Below are positions 22,573 through 34,050 of a stretch of 64,000 nucleotides of DNA, piece by piece (the stretch's first letter is position 1; every line of letters begins with the position of its first letter). Below the pieces are notes generated by a model. It was not told where the DNA came from and ran no database searches. It saw only the letters and a list, made by a program, of their open reading frames with translations. This stretch comes from Spirodela intermedia (Eukaryota > Streptophyta > Magnoliopsida > Alismatales > Araceae): NCBI GenBank assembly GCA_902729315.2, contig LR746273.1:5616001-5680000 (forward strand), written 5' to 3'. Both the position numbers and the translations under genes were made by a program.

Positions 22573-24770
22573 TGGTATCACATTGAAAGTTAAGTTAATC
22601 TACATATTAGAATCCAGAACAATAGCAAAGTTAGCTTTATTAATCTCAGTACATCTCAGTACGAGAGATCTACTAATAAAGCTCGAGGCACTTCGGAAGT
22701 GGAACAATGATGAACAATGTCTATTGGACTCTTTATAGGCCTCCCTAGAGCCTCATGTGCATGATATTGTGCATGACTTCGATATGTGTTAGTAAGTGTG
22801 GGATCATCTTGGATTGATTTATGCCAATAATCTCACCCACTAATATGATGTCTAGACCAAGTTCTATAAGATGTAGAAGGGGCAATAATCTCACCCACTA
22901 ATAGTAGAGTATTTGTTTAGGCTAAGTGGGAACTTATTTCATTAATGCCACTATTCATTCATCTTATAGTGATGCAATGTGAATGTGATCGCTCCAATGT
23001 CATTAACTTTATATGGGGTCATCTAGTAGAATATGATGGTGTATAGAGCCAATTCTTGTAAGAGCTAGAAATTCATTCTCTTGCTGAAGTTTTTCGCCAT
23101 CTGTCTTAGGCGCCTATTACTTTAGCAACTTCCTCTCCATCACATGAGTCTGTTGCCTTGGCCACCTCTTCTAAAGCTCTTTCTAATAGTTGTCCTAGTG
23201 GCTCTAGAGATTGGAGAGGTGATGGAGGCACACGTTGTGGCAAGCATGGCAAATCTAATTGTTGTCTTAAGTGTTCTCATTGTAGTCGGAAGGACCGCAC
23301 CTAAGATTATTGTTATGCTCTTTAAGGGTATCCCTAGGCTCATGCTGCTGCATCGGGTGAAACCACTACATGTCCAATGACTCGACCATTGATTTTATCT
23401 TGACCGAGGAGGAGGTACAATGAGTTCTTTAACCTTATAGGTCTTTGAATAAGTGCTACCCATTATATCTCCAATATGTGTTCTCTTTTCACCTCCTACC
23501 GCTCAAATCCTTTCATCCTTTGCTCACCCTTGCCGATAGATCGAGGACTTTGGTTCTTGGTATTGATAATTCTTCGCCTTTGTCTTGTCTTCCCCTTACA
23601 TCTGATTTATATGTTTTCTACTATCCGTTTAACCTTATTTCAATTTTCTTTTACCATCACACATAGTATATTTGGTACATTTCTTCTTAAATCTTTTATT
23701 GTGTAGGACCTAAAGACTAAGAACAACTTTGACAAAGGGGTTGAGCGTGGTGGTCTTTATTACTTGTGCCCTCTAGATCTAGTGGCTTATGCTAGTATCT
23801 CTCCGCTTTAAATTCATAGTCAGCTTGGACGTGTCTTTTTTTCAAACCTTAATAATTTGTTTCCTAGTTTCTTATATTTGTCTATGTTCGAGTGTGACTC
23901 TTGTCAATTTGGAAAGCACACTAAAATAATTTTTCCTTCCCATTCTTATCTTTTGAATTACTTCTTCTTAAATATTTTGTTGTTTTCATTGATGATTGTT
24001 CATGTCTTACATAGGTATATCCTATAAAGGACCAATTTGAGTTGTTTTCCATCTTTATACTTCTTGTGCAAAAACTCACACATAATTTGGCACCACTATT
24101 CACACTTTTCGCTTAGATAATGTAAATGAGTATTTTAGTCTACCCATGACAACTTTCTTCTAGTAACATGACATTCTTCACCACCCATCTTTCCTGCATA
24201 TCCCTTAATAAAATGACATTGTTGAGTGCAAGCTTCATCATATTGTTGAGATTGCTTGCACCTTTCTTATCACCACCTATGTGTTTCTACATGTTTGGAT
24301 ATATATGTCATCTTTACTATTATCTATCTCATTAATCAGATGTCATCTTCTACCCTCCAACATCAGATTTCTTTTTTCTATCTTCTATCATAACCACACT
24401 CTCTTTCATTTACCTCCACATATATTTAGTTGTATCTGATTTATTCATTAGCTTAGATCGGATCTGCATAAGGTTGTACTCAAGTTTGTGAAGTATATTT
24501 TTCTCGATTACTCTTGCTTCTAGAAAAAGTACCATTGTTATTGTCCTTTGATTCATCGTCATATTGTGTTTGCATATATTACCTTCTTTGAAGAATCTAT
24601 TTTCTTTGGACCATCTATGACTACAGCTCTCTCTTCATGCAACTTTGAGCCCATCTTCTAGGTATTTTCTCAGTCTCTTTCTTCACTGGTTTCATCTTCA
24701 AATTCTCTTCATGTTACTCTAGACATTATTTTAAGTGCAATTTTAAAATTTATTAGAACTAAAGCTCTGA
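22573..24770 (+). pseudogene. Decayed Ty1/copia gag-protease-integrase part
   Basis: TGGTATCA at 22573-22580 resembles the start of the copia initiator-tRNA-Met primer site. Broken plus-strand frames then show gag (about 22686-22900, LLDSL.ASLEPHVHDIVHDF), a knuckle at about 23272-23310 (CSHC...DYCYAL.GYP, with the His changed to Arg), the pre-integrase/integrase zinc region at about 23820-23940 (QLGRVFF, ECDSCQFGKHT) and the post-integrase segment at about 24460-24630 (KVVLKFVKYIFLDYS, HIVFAYITFFEESIFF). Every part has stops. The element appears interrupted after about 24770 by copy E3, with its RT part resuming at 28490. Confidence 0.75.
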
Positions 24771-25781
24771 AAATGGTGTTATTGATTGTTTATAATGCAT
24801 AGTGGATTTTGGTTGATTTATAGGAAAATTTTGGTATTATGCAATACACGAATAATTTTATAATAAATTTTTGAGTGAGGAGAAAAATATAAAAAGGAAT
24901 GAAGAAAAAAAGTAAAATTAAAAACTCTTCTAAACTTCTTGTCATAAATTAGTAAAAGAAATATTATAAATTTTGAAGGAATGGCATAGGTGAAAACACC
25001 TCCTCCAATAGCCTAGTCGCTGGCAAAGTATTAAACTTGTGTTTGGAAGATAACCGTAGACTATATTATCAATCTCAAAAAATACACAATTAATGAGTTG
25101 AAATCTAGTAAGTGCTGAAAACCTCAAAGAATCTTTCATATTCCACAACATTCGTCAAAATGAAACAGGGTACTAAACATATACAAAAGCTAAAACACCC
25201 AATTCAAAGCTTGGGAGTGTGGCACTATTGTTGCTATACTCGACTTCTCCTTCACTTGTCACCCAATAGGGGAGCTTGCAACCACTAGCGACATTATCAC
25301 TAATATCACTATCGTCATCGTGAGTGTTGTCACAATTGTGCTCAGCTCTTTTGTTTATTACGTAGAATGAGAACTCACTACCGTTGTCGTTGTCATCATT
25401 GTCGCCATTGTGATTTTTCACTCCGCCACTTGTCGCCTTCCTCTGTCATCTCTTTGCATCTACCATTCATAAATCGGGTTTTTCAGAATTTAAATCTAGC
25501 AATGATCATGACATGAATATATGATTCTAATAAATATGTTAAAGAGAAGTATAAAATCAATGTGAAATGTAAAATATTCAAGTAAATAAATAAAAACTAA
25601 AGATTTAAAATTCTAACTTATAAAAGAAAATAGAAATCAAATGAGCCTAACAAACTTATTATTTTATTTTATTTTCAAAATACTATTTGAATAAAATAAT
25701 AAAATAATGAAAGCTATAATATATATTTTTTAAATAATTAAAAATAAAAAACTAAATCAAGTAATACTGATTAAAATAGAT
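24771..25781 (-). mobile_element. Probable interior remnant of retrotransposon copy E3
   Basis: AT-rich sequence between the copia fragment and the E3 primer site. The minus-strand ORF 25173-25421 is Asp/Asn-rich with no recognised domain. It is placed in E3 only because of its position next to the E3 primer site. No gag core was recognised. Confidence 0.35.
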
Positions 25782-25800
25782 CTCCCCAACAACGATGCTA
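25782..25800 (-). other. Decayed tRNA-Asp primer-binding site, copy E3
   Basis: The plus strand ctccccaacaacgatgcta aligns with the tRNA-Asp 3' end with five differences, four of them transitions. TGATGTGCACTTGTCGTTGT follows at 25807, matching the LTR start of E1 and E2. Confidence 0.65.
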
Positions 25801-25999
25801 AAAAGATGATGTGCACTTGTCGTTGTGTTTAAATGCACATTATCTAATAATATTTATAACTATGACTTAATAAAATATTAGTATAGAAGTAAGTCTCAAG
25901 TAGAACACAAGGAGATTGATTAATCTATCGTGAAAACTAATTTAGTATATATATAAAGTGATTTAATATTTTATTAATATTTAATAAAATAGAGGGGTG

Positions 26000-26350
26000 A
26001 GGTTAGAAGAATAAAGGAAGGGAAGTGGAGAAAAGAAAGGAGGAAAAGAAAGAGAGAAGAGAGAGAGAAGAGAGAGCTCTCACGAGAGAGAGAAGGGATG
26101 AGATCTCTTACAAAAGGGAGAGAAAGAGAGAGGAGAGAAATCTCATGTGAGATAGGGAGAGAGAAAAGTCTCACGAGAGAGAGAGAGAAGGAGAGAGAGG
26201 GAGATCTATCGAGAGAGAGAGAGAAAGAAGGAGATCAATCGAGAGAGAGAAAGAGAAGGAGATCGATCGAGAGAGATAAAGAGAAGGAGTTTGATCGAGA
26301 GAGAGAAAGAGGAGTTTGATCAAGAGAGAGGGAGAAAAAGGGAGAGATTT
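26000..26350 (+). repeat. GA-rich tract with a 25-30-bp minisatellite
   Basis: Almost pure purine on the plus strand. Between 26200 and 26325, units of about 25-30 bp of the form GAG(A/T)T(C/T)(T/A/G)ATC(G/A)AGAGAGAGA plus AAAGA-type ends repeat about five times. The tract is inside the E3 LTR. Reading frames here (Arg/Glu repeats) are low-complexity artefacts. Confidence 0.85.
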
Positions 26351-27563
26351 TGTGAGAGATGGAGAAAAAGAAATAAGATGAAAATGAAGAAAGAGAAAAA
26401 TACAATCAACCTGTTTTCACGGTGACCATTATTCTCGGATGAATGTGTGCTTGAGGATTCACACACATGACATGAGGTTAGTTGTGAATGTCTCCAGTTT
26501 ATTTTAATAGTTGAATGCTCATTAGTAGTCTTTAATCTCAGTGATTTCGTGTTCGAAAATAGAAAAATACTCATTATTCGTAGAACATAGGGAATATGAA
26601 TACGTTGAGATTCGACTATAAAAATCAATAGAAATAAGTTGAAAATGATCTTAGCTTGATCTTAGACAAGTTTTGGAGGATTCAAAAGAAGAATAATGAT
26701 CATTCATCAAGTTTTGAATTAGTTTTACTCATTTCAATTGAAACATATATGAAACAGAAATAACTTGTCGTAAAATATAAATAGATGACAAAAGTAGATA
26801 AGTAAATACTGAAAGCAGGAAATAAATCGTTGCCCAAGTTTAGGCTGCCTCTTGGATAACTAGAGACACTAGTGTGATGACTTGGTTTCGTCTGATGTGT
26901 GCCACCATGTCGGAAGTCGCAGAAGTATCGTCTAAAAGTGTTGCGTCACTTGTCAGAGAGATCCATTGAAAGAGGAATTGATCACACTGTCATTGTTGTT
27001 TGAGAGGAGAAGGGAAGAGCTGACCACTTGCTAGAGGCGTTGAGTGCAGTTGTGGGAGGAAGGAACGAGCTTTGCCAATTGCAAGAGGCGTTGATCCGGC
27101 AAAATGAGAGAGGGAACGGATTGTCGTTTTTGTGTCAACTGTCGAGATTTTAAAGATAATTGATATTATCTATTTAACCAGATAATAATTGTTTATTATC
27201 TTTATATCCCTAATAATGATACGTGTGGGAACTTAAGTTTTTGATATCGTGGCGCTTCAAGAGTCGTTGGATCAGATGTGCTTGGTCACGTGGCACATTG
27301 AGCGACACAAGATCAACCTGCCACGAACTGCTACCGATCGGGAACTTAGGTTCTTGGTACCGTGGCATCTCCTTAGTCATCAGATCATCATTTAAGGCCA
27401 CATGCATATTGAGCGACATTGAATTCGTGAACCACCAATGGATTGTTGGTATCATGGTGGTACGCCGACCATAGGATCTAACTTATCTGATGACGTGGCT
27501 CGCTGAACACCACTAGATCACATCGCACTATAGAAGGCTACTTGAAACATATGAAAATGTTTT

Positions 27564-27910
27564 GTCCCACATTAGAAATATTTTGGCACATGAGTCAAAT
27601 ATAAATCAAAGTTATGGCCTCTCATCAGAGATCCCTTCTCTCGAAATAAAATAATGCCCAAGACTATCTTGGGAGAAGGTAAAAAGGTGGTCTGCCCTCA
27701 TGCACACATGTGTGTGTACAGACGTTCCTTGCCCCACGATCGATTGGCCACCAGGATATGGAAGAGGAGTGATGCACACGTGCGCAGAGCAAGTCCTTCA
27801 CCACTCAAGCCCAACTTGTGGATCCCCCAGTCTGGGTCTACTTGCTCGACCGCAGCACCCCTCTAGGTCAAGTGCCGAGTGCTAGCTTGCTAGTGGGTAG
27901 CACATTTTTT
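27564..27910 (+). promoter_or_regulatory. Third USE plus TATA-like module, in the E3 LTR
   Basis: GTCCCACATTA (27564-27574) is the USE with its last two positions changed. TATAAAT (27600-27606) follows after 25 nt, then the GC-rich block and a T-run near 27905. It persists in an LTR that is otherwise strongly diverged. Confidence 0.35.
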
Positions 27911-28080
27911 TATATTTCTTTATATTTTTAAATAATCTAAAATTATGTTAAGCATTTTAACTTCAAACTTCTAAAATTAACAATATATCCTATATTTATT
28001 GTACAAGTTAACAAGATAAAATCAAATAATAAAACTAATTAAAACACAAAAATCTAGCTTTAACTCAAGCCCTATTTTCC

Positions 28081-28489
28081 ACTAATGAACCCCCTTCTCT
28101 CTCTTCTCTCTCCCTTTAAATACCCCCCATTGAAATGGGTTGGTACGTGACTTGATAGTGAACCCACTATAATGAATCCACTACTCAACTCATTAGACAC
28201 TTAAAAATTACAAAGAATTCATTGAAAATTTAAACTACCATTCTTCTAATTTTCTTTTATATAAATATAAATTTCCCATCTATTAGAATAGAATCAGCAT
28301 TGCATAAGAAACGTTTTGGTTTAATAGAATGTACATGTTATAAAATATGTAAATTTTAATAATTTTTGTATCTATTTCAGTAAATAATTTAATATCACAT
28401 AAAAATATGTTTACATTGAATGTGTATTTTCATTAAGACATTTAAGCTATAATCACATAAAAAATATATATACTATCATGTAATAATGA
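28081..28489. other. AT-rich spacer, no gene seen
   Basis: No coding signal or known element ends were recognised between the E3 LTR and the resumed copia coding region. Confidence 0.4.
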
Positions 28490-29225
28490 GGCTTTATCAT
28501 CCTACACGTGGCATCCCTTCTACACCCAACATCATCAACTCCACTTGCACCATTCTTGTCGTCATATCTCAACCTTCCAAATGTCCTACGAAAGGTACCC
28601 CATTCATGTATCAAACATTTTATTCCCATCTCACCCCGTTGTACCGTACATTTCTTTCTAGCCTATCGTATGTTTATGTTCTTAATACTATTTCTCAAGT
28701 ATTGAATCACCCTAGTTGACATGTTGTGATGGTGGAAGAGATCAAGACCCTTAGTTGTAACTCGACTTGGCACTTAGTTCTTCGTCTCTTTTCTACTCAT
28801 GTGGTGAGTTGTCGCTAGGTATTCACAATCAAGATGATTGTAAATGGTTCTATTGATCGTTTCAAAACTCACCTGATGGCTTTGAGATTTTATAAGATAT
28901 ATAGAGAAGACTATATTGAGACCTCGTCTATAGTGGCGAAGCTTACTTCAGTTCATATCTTGCTAGTGTTTGCAGTTTATTTCTCATAGCCTCTTCACCA
29001 GTTTGATCTGAAAAATATTTTTTTTCATGTTGATTTTGAGGAGGTGTATATGGAGTAACCTCTTGCTTTTGTTTTAGTTGACTCACCAAATTTTGTGTGC
29101 AATATGCATAAATTTATCTAAGAGCTGAAGTAGTCTCCTCGGGCTTAGTTCAGTTCTTTCTATTTGCTAGTTCAAGATTTTGATATTTGTCAAAGTGTCT
29201 CTAATCCTACCATATTCTAACCACA
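28490..29225 (+). pseudogene. Decayed Ty1/copia reverse transcriptase part
   Basis: Broken plus-strand frames match the start of the copia RT domain: VMVEEIKTL, ST(W)HLV, then a V-S/G-C-R-x-V-F segment, NGSIDRFKTHLMA, DYIETSS(x)VAKLTSVHILL, PLHQFDLKNIFFHVDFEEVYME. Several in-frame stops lie where Trp or Gln codons are usual. It probably continues the copia copy at 22573-24770, split by E3. The catalytic YVDD box region is not present. Confidence 0.75.
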
Positions 29226-29708
29226 CTTGTAGTTAAAGAAATGTTACAACGAGTCAAGGTTATGTAATTTAGTCACCTCATTAAGTGACAGAATTGTCCT
29301 GAATTCTCAAGAGCATCACTTGAATTCAAAAGTAACTTGACCTTTGATCTATTGTTGTAGGAGTTGGTTTGATGCCCAACATTTATGCATCTTGTAATAG
29401 ATCAAGTATATACTTCTGCTGGTTGATAATTAGGCCATTGGAAGAGCAGGCAACCTCAATGCCTAAAAAATATCGAAGGTGACCTAAATCCTTCTTTGCT
29501 ATTTTATTTCGAATAAAGACTTTGAAATCAAAGATATATTATCTATCATCACCCATCAGAATAATATTATCAACATAGATGAGTAGAATAACATAGTCTA
29601 TAGGTGACTCTTCAGCTTCAATAAACATCACAATTCTTCCCTCATCTCTTCAGCTTCTTTTCTGAGTTTTCCAACCATTCATCATGGATTCTAGGTATCA
29701 TCAAGTCA

Positions 29709-29720
29709 GCTCTCATACCA
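29709..29720 (-). other. Primer-binding site, initiator tRNA-Met type
   Basis: The minus strand reads TGGTATGAGAGC, one base from the standard copia site TGGTATCAGAGC, two bases inside the LTR edge. Confidence 0.8.
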
Positions 29721-29722
29721 AT

Positions 29723-30058
29723 TGATAGAACTCCAATATCAAAGGAAGAACAAGAATCAAATATCATAGAAGATAACACAAAACAAGAAAAATGAAGTTA
29801 AGAATTAGATCATGAGAACCCTAAACACCAATGATAACTATTCGAGAGGGTTATCTCTCCAAAACACCCTAATACTTCCAAGTCTCCTTTTCCCCCCCTT
29901 TCACTCCCTTTTTCTTACCCCCTCCATTGGAAGTTTACTCATAACCTCCTTACAATTTGGATTTTGACCCTTTCCCCCTCCTATTGTATGTAAATTAGAT
30001 TGGTGACCTATATGAAGCCTAGATAAACTCTGATAATTTGTATACACCAACATTATCA
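29723..30058 (-). repeat. LTR (336 bp) of the deleted copia copy
   Basis: Ends form the 5-bp inverted pair TGATA/TATCA. The adjacent primer site shows it is the 5' LTR on the minus strand. No partner LTR is recognised in the window. Confidence 0.75.
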
Positions 30059-30135
30059 TATTAACTTAGCTGATCACAAAATGTAAATGCCAATTTCAAG
30101 TGGACAGTTTATATATTATACATGACTTGAGGTAC

Positions 30136-30164
30136 AAACACACACACACACACACACACACACA
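30136..30164. repeat. (CA)n microsatellite
   Basis: About 29 bp of pure AC/CA dinucleotides in the probable 3' UTR of the minus-strand gene at 30239-35836. Confidence 0.95.
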
Positions 30165-30238
30165 GAGGCTGCTTTCTTGGAGCATTCATAAACATGAATT
30201 CTCTCCATTCACACAAATAAAAGATGCCCATTTTTCCA

Positions 30239-33200
30239 CTATGGGCTGGCGAGATGAGAGTCTCTGAAAACGGAGGAGGCACTGCCGGAACCTGCAGGGG
30301 AGGGTGAGGAGGCAAGAAAATGAGTCCCAGAAATAGAAACCATGGGTTGACTTGTCATGTGGCCTGGATGTCCGGATGGAGCAAAGCGAGATGGGCTAGC
30401 TGTCATACTCCCAAGTGATGTGGAGGTGGAAATTCCTCGAGGGGTGCTGGCCTGTGAAGAGTAGACGAAGTAATTACTAAACTAGTTTTTTTTTTCCTTT
30501 GGTATACATTCAGATTTCCAAAATAGTCTCTAGCATGACCTAGACGAAATAAAAAAACAATGGACTATACTATTTTTGCATATCAGCCAAAGATACTTGA
30601 CATACAAGCCGAGTTCCAAAGGGATGGTTTTTAAAGAGGACCAAGATCAATTATGCTGAACAGCTCCCGGCATGAGGATAACTAGCAGCACCCATCAACT
30701 GAATATCTCCATTATCATAGTTTATCGCATGCATAAATACATAATTTTTAACCTTCCGGTGTTTTTTATCTTTCCTCTGATTATCATCCTTTCAAGTGAC
30801 AAGAACCCATGATCAATTGAACTCGCCACCCACCATGAAGTCCCAGGCAATCTTACGGGTAGGCCACTGATATCCTCACTTATCAGAAAGGAAACCCTTA
30901 ATTAGTAATGGAAACAGGGGCATGGACTTTGAAGTAGCTAAGTCACAGTTTCCCCATTTCACTTCCTAAAAATTATAAATGATTTAGTCTACCAAAATAT
31001 AACCGAAGATTATATCAGGTAAAAGGAAACTAACGAATTAAAACAGATCGAAATTAACAAAGAAAAAAAGATGAAGAAAAGATTTTACACGAAATATAAC
31101 ACAAGCGTTTTCTAAATACCATATTCTTAGCGCAATAAAAAATTTCGGATACCAAGACAGTGTGAAAGACCGATGCTTGCTCTGAAGAAAATATTCAAAA
31201 GCATATGACATGGCTAATAGGAAGATTCCGTGGGTTTTCTGCCAATACTGACCATCCTCTCTGCTCTTAGATCTTGTGGTTGAAGAACTAGGGAGGGCTG
31301 TTTTGTTATTGCAACCAAATTCTCCATAGGCTGGGAGGCTTCTACAGATTTCATTAATAAATAATGGATATCATACGGAGGGAACAGTGGGTTTTGTTTC
31401 AGAATATGAAGTATAGTCCCATATTGGTTTTAGAAAAAGTATGTGGTTACAAAGACAGGTTTGTTTTTGAGTTGGATGATCCATAAACTCTTAAGAATGG
31501 GCCAATATTCTCTGCATGTCCCTTGGAGAAATTGGTCTTTTATTATTTCTGATGGATCACAAGACACTCCATTCTCTCAAAGCAACTGGGCGTAAAATCA
31601 CACCATTGATCTTGGGGAAGAATGTGAGCTCTAAAAAACAGTGTTGCTCTTTTCCAATTCCACAAAATTTTGTAATAGCAACACCGGACAAGAGCTTAGA
31701 AACTCCATACCTCATGATGAAGTTTGCATAAATAACGATCCCCGGGCCTTATGTTGGGGGCATAAACAAATGTAGAGTGAAAGTAAAAAATTGTGAAAAA
31801 TAACATTTGAAGATTCTGGAGGATACCATTGCCACCGGGACAGATAATTAACAGGTATTATCATTTAATAAGAAAATAGTTCAGTTGTAAAGAAGTTACC
31901 GAATTATGATGAACAAATCCATGCATCGGTCTGTTGAAAGGAGAAGCTGAGGATGGGGATGGGCTTTGCATGTGGTGTGAATGACGCACTTGAGCACCAT
32001 GGCTAGCAATCTCTTCTGACTCCCCACCGCCACTGAAATCACCCCCAAAATTTACCTCTACGGTCATTCTTGGAGCAGCAATTTTTATTGTAGATCCAGT
32101 GTCAGTTGGGGCATCAGCTTGAGAAGGAAAAGAGGCACGAATAGAAGGTGGCTCAATGCTGGTCCTTTTCTTCATTTCCTCTTCAGCATTTAAGATCTAC
32201 GGAAATTCACCAAAAGCCCATTTTTTTAATTTTTTTACAGATAGATAACGATGCAAATAACCAAACCACATCAATGAGCAGTAACAGGAATGTACGTACA
32301 TAAAGAAATTTTAATAGCTGAAAACTAATCATGCTCTTTATATCTCCTGAATCATTAAAATCTAGGAATTCATCGAAATATAGAAGGCCAAAATCTGAAT
32401 TCACCAAAAAATTTAGTGTAAAGGTAATCATAAAAAAAGCAATCATATCATTGCGCATTTATGCAAATTATTGGTAAAATTATATCTAGATTGAATCTAG
32501 CATCTATCTCAAAGGTGAGAAATACATAACCTTTATATAGATGATAAACTTTACCAACCAACAAGAGCATGAATATCATTGATTGACTAATTGAGAAGTA
32601 TGTGCTACCAATATGAACAATTTACAACCCTCACCTTAGTGTATTTCATGAACATTAGTCAGCCAACAGTAACTTATATTATGACCCAGTATGGAGAACT
32701 AGACAATGCAGCCAACAGTAACTTATATTTTGTTAGGCACTGCACAATAACTCGTGTACAAAAAGAAGAATAAAAATAAACACACTTGTAGTGAGAAGAA
32801 TAAGAGCTGCCAGAAAGACCCATTCACGTCTGAGGTACACCAATGACATTATTGGACCCAGACTGGTGCCGAGAGCTGGACGATGGATGTCATGCAACAG
32901 GATCCCTTCACTTTCAATGAGGAGAAATACACCAACTATAATTACCATGCGAATGATCATGTCTATAATTGTTTATAGGCCTTTGGCTGAAACACACTGT
33001 TGCCTCAGAGCATCATGAAGCCACAAAAAATCTCCCCTAATCAGAGGATGTCATCCAAAAATGTGTCTAATGTCTTCATACAGCTTGAGCTCGACAATTT
33101 CAAGAAATAAACAATGAAAGATTGAATGAAAACCTTTCCCTAAAGGGTATGAGGGAGACTCAAGATGTACTCAAGGTTGGCATGGTTTGTCAGCATAGGC

Positions 33201-34012
33201 AATGACAGGTAGAACCTGGTACCAATGGTATATACAATCTAGGTAAGGCCCAACATGTAGGGTCAGTTGGCACTAGGACAGTTATCCATTGTGCTTGTTG
33301 TGACAAACAGTACAATGTCACAACAGCTCCCATTTCTTAACTAAGACAGCACGATACAGGTGCCCAGAGGATTGAGGATATCCTTTGAGGTCTACAATAT
33401 TTTCACAACACCTGAAAGAAATATCCTTGACCAACTCCCCCCTCGACCAGGCCCACCACAGAAACTGTCCTCTGTTTCTCCACAATTGTTGCAGCTACAA
33501 ATTTAAGCTTTCTGATATCTCCTATCAAAACTTGACAAGTGAAAACACGTTGAGCATGTCACATCTACTGCCTTGTGCTCTTCAATGTAATGAAAAGTTC
33601 AATGCTGAAGACATTTCCTTATCAATTACTGATCTTTACTAAATTCTTATCACAAAACAAATGGATAACTGACCAATTGTCTAATGTTACACTAAGTTAT
33701 ATAATGAATATGAAATATGATTTAAGAGATCTTGTTCTGCATGCACTTCCTCACCAACTAACTCACAGCCATCCTTTGTAGCGATTATTTTCTAAGCAAA
33801 CAAGAAGGCTCTTAAGGAACAGCATGAAAGCCAGAAGAGTATCAAGACTATTTATCTAATCTTCTGGAAAGCTAAACGAAGTAATTTAGTTTGATTGTCA
33901 TAGCAAATCATCTGGATTCTTTTTCAGTTAAGTCATGAATGACCAAAGTTTTGAGACCGTGGCTTCATATGTTGAGATACTGTATTGACCATGCCTTTCT
34001 CTTTTTTACATG

Positions 34013-34050
<38 letters not shown>

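Larger units (their letters stand above)
25807..28080 (-). mobile_element. Diverged, enlarged LTR of copy E3
   Basis: The left edge matches the E1/E2 LTR start (TGATGTG...CTTGTCGTTGT). The right part (27640-27910) matches the GC-rich block of the E2 LTRs (CACTCCTTGCC-like, GTGATGCACACGTG, CACTCAAGCCC). The middle has grown by purine-rich repeats (26000-26350). The LTR is about 2.3 kb, but its right edge is approximate. It lies between two pieces of a copia element and so is probably nested in it. Confidence 0.6.
29250..30058 (-). mobile_element. Internally deleted Ty1/copia copy with one LTR
   Basis: The minus strand shows a 336-bp LTR (29723-30058) with TGATA...TATCA ends, then a tRNA-iMet-type primer site (29709-29720), then within about 70 bp the middle of the RT domain: [56 protein letters not shown] (about 29640-29340). 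gag, protease and integrase are missing, so this is a deletion derivative. The RT catalytic YVDD reads YVDN (29567-29578). It lies within 200 bp of the 3' end of the next gene. Confidence 0.8.

Noticed and set aside
26098-26319. Arg/Glu-repeat ORF
   Set aside because: Translation of a purine-rich minisatellite, not a protein gene.
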